Origin: Rhodospirillales bacterium | Lineage (GTDB): Bacteria > Pseudomonadota > Alphaproteobacteria > Reyranellales > Reyranellaceae | Reading direction: 5' to 3' | Assembly (NCBI GenBank): GCA_009377525.1 | Contig: WHTW01000026.1 | Coordinates: 5,554-62,060, forward strand | DNA: 56,507 bases | In this document: positions 50,192 to 56,507 of the stretch, one piece after another | How the letters are laid out: every line of letters begins with the position of its first letter | How positions within the stretch are numbered: the first letter of the stretch is position 1 | The notes under the pieces: model-generated | Seen by the model: only the letters and a program-made list of their open reading frames with translations | Databases searched by the model: none | Told to the model about the DNA's origin: nothing | Position numbers and translations under genes: made by a program

Positions 50192-51595
50192 TCAGGCCAG
50201 ACGGCGTGGGTCGGCGATGCTGCCGGCGATGGCTGACGCGGCCGCCATCGCCGGGCTGGCGAGGTGGGTGCGCGCGCCGGGACCCTGGCGGCCGACGAAG
50301 TTCCGGTTCGACGTCGAGACGATGCGCTCGCCGGGCGCCACGACCTCGCCGTTGGCCGCGGCGCATTGCGCGCAGCCCGGCTCGCGCCAGTCGAAGCCGG
50401 CCGTCCGGAACACGGTGTCGAGTCCTTCCGCCTCAGCGGCCTTCATGACGTTGTAGGATCCCGGCACCACCCATGCCGTCACGCGCGCATCGACACGCCG
50501 ACCGCGGGCGATGGCCGCCGCCTGGCGCAGGTCCTCGATGCGGCTGTTGGTGCAGGATCCGATGAAGACGCGGTCGATCGGCGTGCCGGCGATCGGTTTG
50601 AGCGGCTCCAGCCCCATGTAGCGGAGCGCCGTCTCCATCTCGAAGCGCCGCGACGAGCCGGCGGCAGCGGTCGGGTCGGGGATCGCGCCGTCGATCCCAA
50701 CCACATCCTGCGGGCTGGTGCCCCAGGTGATTTGTGGGGCGATGGCGCCGATGTCGACGCTCTCCTCGCGGTCGAACACGCAGCCCTCGTCCGAGGGCAG
50801 GGTTCGCCAGTGCGCGACGGCGCGGTCCCACAGCGCGCCCTTGGGAGCGAACGCGCGGCCGGCCAGGTACTCCAGCGTCGTGTCGTCCGGCGCGATCATG
50901 CCAAAGCGCGCGCCCATTTCGATCGACAGGTTGCACAGGCTGAGGCGGGCTTCCATGGACAGGTTCTGGATCGTGAGGCCAGCGAATTCCACGGCCGAGC
51001 CCGCGCCAGCGGCGGCGCCCAGGCGGCCGATCAGGTACAGCATGATGTCCTTGGACTGCACGCCCTCGGGTAGCCTGCCGGTGAAGGTGACCCGCATGCG
51101 CTTTGGCTTCGTTTGCGGCAGCGTCTGCGTGGCCAGGACATGAAGCAATTCAGAGGAGCCGATGCCCCATGCCATGGCGCCCAGGGCGCCGTGAGTGCAG
51201 GTGTGGCTGTCGCCGCACACCACCGTGCTGCCCGGAAGCGATATGCCCATCTCCGGCCCGACGACATGGACGATCCCCTGGCCTGGCTCGCCGAGGTCGA
51301 ACAACCGGATGCCATGGCGCGAGGTCTCCTCGCGCAGCAGCTTCATGTAGCCGCTGCTGAGCTCGGTCGTCTCCGAGGTGCGTCCGGGTTCGCTTGAGAC
51401 GGCGTGATCCGGCACGGCGAACACCATGTCAGGATTGCGGACCTTGCGCCCGGATTCCCGAATCTGCTTCAGGCCGCGCCCGCCGCCCAGGTCGTGCATG
51501 ATGTGACGGTCGATGGCGAGCAGGGCCATGCCGCTGCCCAGATCGGTGACGACGTGGGCGTCCCATATCTTGTCGAACAGGGTCTGCGCGGCCAT
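50192..51595 (-). CDS. 3-isopropylmalate dehydratase-type large subunit (LeuC-like, bacterial type)
   Basis: Fe-S subunit of 467 residues, the normal LeuC length. Cluster ligands are Cys348 (FIGSCTNSRIEDL), Cys408 and Cys411 (REPGCAQCAAAN); VVCGDSHTCTHGALGAMAWG is present. First gene of the minus-strand operon leuC, leuD, dppF-like, binding protein, with GGAGG before ATG 51595. The other hydratase of this locus (40637-42402) belongs to a different subfamily, so the two are not a recent duplication and probably act on different intermediates. Confidence 0.93.
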   Translation of the reverse strand: MAAQTLFDKIWDAHVVTDLGSGMALLAIDRHIMHDLGGGRGLKQIRESGRKVRNPDMVFAVPDHAVSSEPGRTSETTELSSGYMKLLREETSRHGIRLFDLGEPGQGIVHVVGPEMGISLPGSTVVCGDSHTCTHGALGAMAWGIGSSELLHVLATQTLPQTKPKRMRVTFTGRLPEGVQSKDIMLYLIGRLGAAAGAGSAVEFAGLTIQNLSMEARLSLCNLSIEMGARFGMIAPDDTTLEYLAGRAFAPKGALWDRAVAHWRTLPSDEGCVFDREESVDIGAIAPQITWGTSPQDVVGIDGAIPDPTAAAGSSRRFEMETALRYMGLEPLKPIAGTPIDRVFIGSCTNSRIEDLRQAAAIARGRRVDARVTAWVVPGSYNVMKAAEAEGLDTVFRTAGFDWREPGCAQCAAANGEVVAPGERIVSTSNRNFVGRQGPGARTHLASPAMAAASAIAGSIADPRRLA

Positions 51596-51817
51596 GGAGT
51601 CCTCCGTATTGGTTTCAGTTTGTTCGTTGGGCGGCTACCGGTTACCTGATCGAAGTTCTGATCCAAGCGCAATGAGAGATTAATGCATCGCCGTTTGCAG
51701 CGCGAGAGATCGGATTTGTCCGAACGTCGCCGGCGCCGGCGGCCGGTCGCCGAGCGCGGTCGTCCCAGACCTCAGCTGCAAAGGCAGGCATCAAAGGCGG
51801 CCGCCTTTGCCGCCAGC

Positions 51818-52235
51818 CTGACGGCTAATCTCACGGCGCATTGGATCGCCGCCAGATCACCGATACCTTCCCGTGGAACGAAGCGCCGGATTATCTCGTC
51901 CGGGACCGCGACGCGTCCTAAGGTCACGCAGCCACCCGACGTCTTTCGGCCTTGGGTATACGCGATCACCCGACGGCCCCACGTCACCCGGACAGAGCGG
52001 GCATGCGGAGCGACTGATCGGCTCGACCCGCTACGAGTGCTTCGATCACATCGTCGTCTTCGGCGACGCCCATCTGGGCAGGATCCTTGCGGCCTACACG
52101 GGCTACTCCAACGAACTCCGAACGCATCTGTCGCTGAGTATGGACTCGTCGGGCCATCGGTCGGTCCAACGGCTCGGCCAGGTCGCCGCGCGGCCGATCC
52201 TTGGCGGACTACATCATCACTATTGCCGGATGTAG
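51818..52235 (+). pseudogene. Integrase-core (DDE) transposase remnant
   Basis: Decayed C-terminal part of an IS3/IS481-like transposase spread over frames: LTANLTAHWIA (51818), APDYLVRDRDAS (about 51870-51906), a broken stretch, then GHAERLIGSTRYECFDHIVV and the rest to ARPILGGLHHHYCRM in one frame ending at 52235. A stop and at least two frameshifts interrupt it. The 220 bp before it, after the leuC promoter, hold nothing recognisable. Confidence 0.72.
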
Positions 52236-52272
52236 TATTTGGTAGGCACGCTGGTGCCATCAGCGCCATGGA

Positions 52273-52493
52273 TGATCGCAGGGCTGTCTGCCGATATCCG
52301 ACCGCTGATCGGCGAAACGGTGACACGGAGCGGTCACGTGCGCCTAGGTCTCGAGGATGCCCCCATTGGGTACGCTGATGAGCAATCTCGCCTGGGTTGA
52401 GGAGGCGGTGCGAATCGTACGCGAAAACGAAGCCGAGCCAGCCTCGGGGCCGAAGTGCGGCAGGCGCTCGGCTCACTTGCCGCCGGCACCTGA
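52273..52493 (+). pseudogene. BKACE (DUF849)-type protein remnant, C-terminal end
   Basis: Three short stretches in different frames give the end of a beta-keto acid cleavage enzyme: VTRSGHVRLGLEDAP, then SNLAWVEEAVRIVRENEAEP, then AEVRQALGSLAAGT and TGA at 52491. Intact relatives read VRVGLEDN... NAELVERAVRIA... A..EARALLG. Two single-base shifts separate the pieces and everything upstream is lost. The call rests on pattern recall of the family C-terminus and is moderate. Confidence 0.55.
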
Positions 52494-52534
52494 CGAGCCA
52501 TTCTTGACGACCAGACTGCCGGACACTTTGCAGC

Positions 52535-52840
52535 GGCCCCTACAGCGGCGAGAAGGGCCGCGTGATCGCCGACCTCGGCGGCTACCAGATGTTCGATTCG
52601 CTGGCCGTCGACTCGGCCGCGCACACCTGCGTCGCCACCCTGATCAGCGGCGCCGTGTCCGACATCGCGCCCGACGGCTCGTCGGGGACGCAGTACAAGC
52701 TGCCCGGCCCGATGGTCACCAACGTCTGCTTCAGCGGCAAGGATCTGCGCACCGCCTATGCCACGCTGTCGATGACCGGCAAGCTGGTGAGCTTCGAGAG
52801 GCTGCAACCGGGGCTGAAGCTCCAGCATCTCAACGCGTAG
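52535..52840 (+). pseudogene. SMP-30/gluconolactonase-family remnant, C-terminal part
   Basis: About 100 residues of a six-bladed propeller lactonase: GPYSGEKGRVIADLGGYQMF, DSLAVDSAAHTCVATLISGA, VTNVCFSGKDLRTAYATLSM and GLKLQHLNA at the end. The DSLAVDS and TNVCFSGKDLRTAY segments are the Ca-binding and blade motifs. There is no start and no first two thirds. Its end overlaps the end of the convergent LysR gene by 11 bp. Confidence 0.75.
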
Positions 52841-53855
52841 CGATACGGAGCGTCGACGACCTTGAACTCCTCGGCGCCGTGCGTCCCCGAAGTGGCTTGG
52901 TGATGCCGGCCCCCGACGAGTCCGTCGCGATGGCGCCTGCCGGAGGGGCTTGCTGGGTCTTCAGCATGGCCCGTAGGACCTGGGCGAAGGCGACCGCCGA
53001 TGGCGACAGGCGGCGCTGCCGCTTTCTCATGATGCCAATTTGCCGGAAGATGCCGAAACCTCCGATGCGGACGATGCGGACCGCATTGAGGTTGAGGCGC
53101 GGCGTCATCAATTGCGGCAACAGGCTCAGTCCGAGGCCCGCCTCGACCATGCCGAGCAGGGTGAACAGGCTGGTCGATTCGAGGGCTGGTGTGAATTGCA
53201 GGCCACGCTTGGCGAATTCGTGGGCAATGGTCTCCCGAATCGCCGAGCCCGCAGGCCGCGACAGGAGCGGATAGCGGCTGATATCGGCGAAATCCACCTT
53301 GCCGGCTCGGGCGAGCGGATGGTTGCGCGGCACGACGAGGAAGAACTCATCGAAGAACAGCGGTTCGAACTCGAACTCCTCGCCCGGGTCGGTGTAGGGC
53401 ACGATCGCGAGATCGAATTCCTGGGCGGAAAGGCGGGCCAGCGCCTGCAGTGCGAACTCGTCGTGCAGTGTCAAATGGACACCGGGATGTCGCGTCAGGA
53501 AATGACGGATCACGCGCGGCAGCACGGTGGCGGACACCGCCGGCGTCGCCACCAGCGCAACGCGGCCATGTCTGAGCGCGATCTCGTCGCGAAACTCCTG
53601 AACCAGCGCCTTGAGCTCGGCCACCGTATGCTGCGCCCGCAGCCGCAAGCGCTCGCCTGCCACGGTGGTGGTCACCCGTCGTGTCGTCCGGTCGAACAGC
53701 GGCAGGCCGAGCGCGGCCTCGAGTTTCTGGATCCGGTTTGTCACCGCCGGCTGTGACAGTCCCAGTTGGGCCGCCGCGGCGGAGAAGCTGCCAGCTTCGG
53801 AAACGGCAATGAAGGTTTCCAGTTCACTGGGACCGATATTTATCGGAATCATCAA
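52830..53855 (-). CDS. LysR-type transcriptional regulator
   Basis: Protein of 341 residues. The helix-turn-helix is SFSAAAAQLGLSQPAVTNRI, after which comes a substrate-binding domain of CysB/Cbl/BenM layout. The last about 35 residues (after MLKTQQAPP) are an extra low-complexity tail that overlaps the SMP-30 remnant, so the original C-terminus may have been changed by the rearrangement. It is divergent from the four-rhodanese gene, 99 bp apart, and is its likely regulator. The spacer contains AT-rich sequence with ATCAATTAATTGAT at about 53850-53863, a perfect 14-bp palindrome next to the start. Confidence 0.9.
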   Translation of the reverse strand: MMIPINIGPSELETFIAVSEAGSFSAAAAQLGLSQPAVTNRIQKLEAALGLPLFDRTTRRVTTTVAGERLRLRAQHTVAELKALVQEFRDEIALRHGRVALVATPAVSATVLPRVIRHFLTRHPGVHLTLHDEFALQALARLSAQEFDLAIVPYTDPGEEFEFEPLFFDEFFLVVPRNHPLARAGKVDFADISRYPLLSRPAGSAIRETIAHEFAKRGLQFTPALESTSLFTLLGMVEAGLGLSLLPQLMTPRLNLNAVRIVRIGGFGIFRQIGIMRKRQRRLSPSAVAFAQVLRAMLKTQQAPPAGAIATDSSGAGITKPLRGRTAPRSSRSSTLRIATR

Positions 53856-53863
53856 TTAATTGA
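53850..53863. promoter_or_regulatory. AT-rich palindrome at the LysR/rhodanese divergent promoter
   Basis: ATCAATTAATTGAT is a perfect palindrome overlapping the LysR start codon region; the related ATTGATTGATCAAT-like sequence follows at 53876-53889. In this GC-rich DNA such AT-rich symmetric sequence is notable and could be an autoregulatory LysR site or promoter. Confidence 0.4.
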
Positions 53864-53954
53864 TAACATCTTTTCGATTGATTGATCAACGTCTCGGCGC
53901 GCTTAATGAAGCCCGCAACGAGGCCGCCGAAGCCTCGGCATACAAAGGGCGGAA

Positions 53955-55592
53955 ATGAATGCACCGGTTGGCACGATCGACGGAGTCGTGACGCCACAGG
54001 TCCTGCGCGAGATGATGCGCGATGGCGCAGAGCTTGCCGTGCTGGATGCTCGCGGCGAGCAAAGCTTCAGCCAGGCGCATCTGCTGTTCGCCACCTGCCT
54101 GCCCCTGGGACGGATAGAGCTGGATGCGGCCTGCCTGCTGCCCCGTCGTTCGGTGCGTGTGGTGTGGTGCGACGACGGATCGGGACTTGCCCGGCGGGCG
54201 GCGTTGCGATTGCGTGCATTGGGCTATGACAACGTGTCGACGCTCGACGGCGCCACCGAGGCTTGGCGCAGCGCTAGACTACCACTCTATTCGGGAGTGC
54301 ATGTGCCGAGCAAGGCTTTCGCCGAAGTGGTCGAGCACGAATGCGGCACGCCCTGGATTTCCGCGGAGGAACTGAACGAGCGCCTCACCCGAGGCGATGC
54401 GATCCGGGTCTTCGACAGCCGCAGCTTTGAAGAGTATCAGAACAACTCGATCCCGGGAGCGACCAGCCTGCCCGGGGCCGAGCTGGTTTACCGCATCCAC
54501 GATCTCGTGCCGGCGCCCGAGACACTCGTCGTCGTCAATTGTGGCGGTCGCACACGCAGCATCATTGGCGCCCAGGCGCTCATCAACGCCGGCGTACCGA
54601 ATCGCGTGGTTTCCCTGCGCAACGGCACCATGGGATGGCATCTGGCCGGGTTCCCGGTCAGCCGCGGCGCCGTTCTGCAGGCAGCCGAGCCGTCATCGAA
54701 GGCGCTCGAAAGGGCGACTCGGGCTGCCGAGTCGGTCGCCGGCCAGCTCGGCATCCGCGGCATCGACATGCCGACCCTGGCAGCTTGGCGCGACGAGATC
54801 GAGAGCAGGACCCTCTACGTCCTGGACGTGCGCAGCCCCGAAGAATACCGGGCGGGACACCTACCAGGCGCTTTGTCGGCACCGGGCGGGCAACTGGTTC
54901 AGGAGACCGACAACTGGCTCGCGGTTTGGGGTGCGCGCGTCGTCCTGGTCGACGATCGCCATCTCGTTCGCGCACGGATGACGGCCTCCTGGCTGATGCA
55001 AATGGGATGGACGGACACCGCGACGCTGGCCTGGGATCCTGCGCGCGACCCCGTCGAGACAGGTTTCCCGGCCTCGATGCCACTCGGCCTCGACTCCGTT
55101 GCCCACATGGAGTCCCGCGCCGTAACCCCGGCCCTGCTCGCGGATCGCCTGAAGTCCGCTGCTTCCACCGTCGTCGATGTCGGCAGCAGCAAGAACTACA
55201 CAAAGGGCCATATCCCCGGGGCGTATTTCGTGACCCGCGTGCGGCTTCCCGAACACCTGGCAAAGCTCCCGTCGCAAGGGCCGCTGGTGGTCACGTCGGA
55301 GGATGGCATGCTGGGGCAGTTCGCCGCCGCCGACCTCGTTGCGACGACGGGGCGTGACGCCCAGTGGCTGCGGGGCGGCACGCAGGCCTGGGCCGCTGCA
55401 GCCCTGCCGCTGGAAGAAGGCGACGCGCGCCTGATCGATGAGCCGGACGATGTCTGGTACGCGCCGCGTGAGCGGAGCACCTGTCCGGAAGAAGGCATGG
55501 TGCAGTATCTCGACTGGGAGATCGAACTAGTGAACCAGATTGCCCGCGATCCCGACAACCGCATCCGGATCGCGAGACTGGGCCGCCGTTGA
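53955..55592 (+). CDS. Four-domain rhodanese (sulfurtransferase-like) protein
   Basis: Protein of 545 residues with four rhodanese-like domains (about residues 10-110, 133-236, 270-365 and 388-480). The active-loop Cys is present in domain 1 (Cys72, VVWCDDGSG) and domain 2 (Cys196, VVNCGGRTRS). It is replaced in domain 3 (VLVDDRHL) and in domain 4 (VVTSEDGML). So two domains may carry persulfide and two may be structural or regulatory. A C-terminal tail of about 65 residues ends the protein. No signal peptide. The stop overlaps the TTG start of the flavin monooxygenase gene, which implies coupling and a role in sulfur handling during that reaction (inference). Confidence 0.9.
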   Translation: MNAPVGTIDGVVTPQVLREMMRDGAELAVLDARGEQSFSQAHLLFATCLPLGRIELDAACLLPRRSVRVVWCDDGSGLARRAALRLRALGYDNVSTLDGATEAWRSARLPLYSGVHVPSKAFAEVVEHECGTPWISAEELNERLTRGDAIRVFDSRSFEEYQNNSIPGATSLPGAELVYRIHDLVPAPETLVVVNCGGRTRSIIGAQALINAGVPNRVVSLRNGTMGWHLAGFPVSRGAVLQAAEPSSKALERATRAAESVAGQLGIRGIDMPTLAAWRDEIESRTLYVLDVRSPEEYRAGHLPGALSAPGGQLVQETDNWLAVWGARVVLVDDRHLVRARMTASWLMQMGWTDTATLAWDPARDPVETGFPASMPLGLDSVAHMESRAVTPALLADRLKSAASTVVDVGSSKNYTKGHIPGAYFVTRVRLPEHLAKLPSQGPLVVTSEDGMLGQFAAADLVATTGRDAQWLRGGTQAWAAAALPLEEGDARLIDEPDDVWYAPRERSTCPEEGMVQYLDWEIELVNQIARDPDNRIRIARLGRR

Positions 55593-56507
55593 CCACGACC
55601 GATCCCCTCGCGCGCGCAAGCCGCCACCGTCTCATGCTCGGCCTGTTCGTGCCGCTGCAGGACGGCGGCTGGAGTCCCTCGACCAGCCCGCGCACCACAA
55701 CTTGGACCTTTCCCTACAACGCAGGCCTCGTCGTGCGGGCGGAGCAGCTGGGTTTCGATCTCGCCTTTGGCTTGGCGCAGTGGCTCCCGGCCGGCGGCCA
55801 TGGCGGCCGCATGCGCTACCGCGAGCAGCAGATCGACCCGCTGGTTGTCACGGCCGGTCTGGCGGCACTGACCCGGGAAATCCTGCTGATCTCGACCGTG
55901 CATGTGCTCTATGGCTGGCATCCCCTGCACCTCGCCAAGATCGGTGCAACCCTCGATCACATGAGCGGCGGCCGCTGGGGGTTGAACGTCGTCACCGGAT
56001 ACAAGCGCGGCGAATCGGCGATGTTCGGCATCGACGACATCCCGCACGACTCGCGCTATGCGATGGCCGCGGAGTTCACCGAGATGCTGCTGGCGCTGTG
56101 GCGCCAGGATGAGAATGTCAGCCGCGACGGCCGCTGGTGGCGGCTGAAGGACGCCTATGTCTCGCCCAAGCCGGTGCGGGGAGTGCCCGTGCTGGTGAAT
56201 GCCGGCACCTCGCCGGCGGGCATCGACTATGCCGCCCGCCATGCCGACCTGATGTTCATCACCAGTCCGGGTGGCTCCAACGTCGCCGACGCCTGTGCAT
56301 CGCTGCCCGACCACATCGGGCGCATCAAGCGGCTCGCCCGAGACCACGGCCGCGATCTTCGTGTCATCCTGAATCCGCACATCATCTGCCGGGAAACCGA
56401 TCGCGAGGCAGCCGAGCGCGTACGCTTCATCCTGGACGGAGCGGACGATCAGGCGGCCCGCAACTTCAGCGGCGAAATAGCGGGCGGCGATACGGCGGGC
56501 TGGCGCC
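55589..56507 (+). CDS. LLM-class (luciferase-like) flavin-dependent monooxygenase, partial
   Basis: FMNH2-dependent oxygenase; the 3' end lies beyond the window (frame open to the last base). The start may be TTG 55589, overlapping the rhodanese stop, or ATG 55634 (MLGLFVPLQDGGWSPS). Family signs include FPYNAGLVVRAEQLGFDLAF, the LISTVHVLYGWHPLHLAKIG barrel strand, and SGGRWGLNVVTGYKRGESAM, as in alkanesulfonate, dimethylsulfone and pyrimidine monooxygenases (SsuD/SfnG/RutA group). Coupling to a rhodanese gene favours an organosulfur substrate, but this is not proven. Confidence 0.9.
   Translation, partial: MTTTDPLARASRHRLMLGLFVPLQDGGWSPSTSPRTTTWTFPYNAGLVVRAEQLGFDLAFGLAQWLPAGGHGGRMRYREQQIDPLVVTAGLAALTREILLISTVHVLYGWHPLHLAKIGATLDHMSGGRWGLNVVTGYKRGESAMFGIDDIPHDSRYAMAAEFTEMLLALWRQDENVSRDGRWWRLKDAYVSPKPVRGVPVLVNAGTSPAGIDYAARHADLMFITSPGGSNVADACASLPDHIGRIKRLARDHGRDLRVILNPHIICRETDREAAERVRFILDGADDQAARNFSGEIAGGDTAGWR

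Noticed and set aside
49562..51595. Housekeeping leucine-biosynthesis leuCD
   Set aside because: Not rejected outright, but no leuA or leuB is nearby and the genes are cotranscribed with importer genes, so a catabolic paralogue is preferred.
1..56507. CRISPR arrays, tRNA or rRNA genes
   Set aside because: No regularly spaced direct repeats, no cloverleaf-like segments with tRNA consensus boxes and no rRNA signature were seen on either strand.

Overview
The window is about 56.5 kb of GC-rich DNA. Its gene families (Ti-type Trb conjugation genes, an acyl-homoserine-lactone circuit, Bug-type binding proteins, acyl-CoA dehydrogenases, PhyH oxygenases, several LysR regulators, many IS remnants) point to a soil or plant-associated alphaproteobacterium such as Hyphomicrobiales or Reyranella. 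That assignment is an inference from gene content, not a database match. The window looks like accessory DNA: the edge of a conjugative element followed by a mosaic of catabolic blocks separated by decayed insertion sequences.

Region 1 (1-13363) is a type IV secretion and conjugation module: traG (5' end outside the window), a ribbon-helix-helix gene, trbB-C-D-E-J-L-F-G-I and a DUF2274 gene, all tightly coupled on the plus strand. Converging on it are luxR, luxI (AHL synthase) and lysR on the minus strand. A perfect lux/tra-type box lies in front of the synthase. This is a quorum-sensing-controlled transfer unit.

Region 2 (13371-25229) holds acyl-CoA chemistry: TetR, CoA ligase, acyl-CoA dehydrogenase, two PhyH oxygenases (one frameshifted), an SDR remnant, a Bug binding protein and a second acyl-CoA dehydrogenase. 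A receiver-only response regulator, small unknown genes, an IS5-type element, an orphan HicB and other small genes are interspersed.

Region 3 (25628-37826) is a minus-strand catabolic block: an HpaB-type flavin monooxygenase, an Asp/Glu racemase-like protein, an ornithine-cyclodeaminase-like enzyme, a CoA ligase, a frameshifted enoyl-CoA hydratase, a polar amino-acid ABC importer without a local ATPase gene, a LysR regulator, an epimerase and 1-pyrroline-5-carboxylate dehydrogenase. Two repeated DNA motifs tie its promoters together: a 47-bp composite element at the lysR/importer promoter and upstream of the P5C dehydrogenase gene, and a 24-bp palindrome upstream of hpaB and of the P5C dehydrogenase gene. 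A duplicated block flanks the epimerase.

Region 4 (37948-40423) is an IS graveyard (IS3, IS481, IS256 and IS5 remnants).

Region 5 (40637-51595) is the most striking. Two convergent operons together hold two different aconitase-type hydratases, one complete peptide-type ABC importer split between the arms, and a lyase of the methylisocitrate/2,3-dimethylmalate lyase type. They meet at a large palindromic repeat. The set reads as an uptake, hydration/isomerisation and aldol-cleavage pathway for a substituted dicarboxylate, yielding pyruvate plus a second acid.

Region 6 (51600-56507) has transposase, BKACE and SMP-30 remnants, then a LysR gene divergent from a four-domain rhodanese protein and a partial luciferase-like flavin monooxygenase, which suggests organosulfur or related oxidative metabolism.
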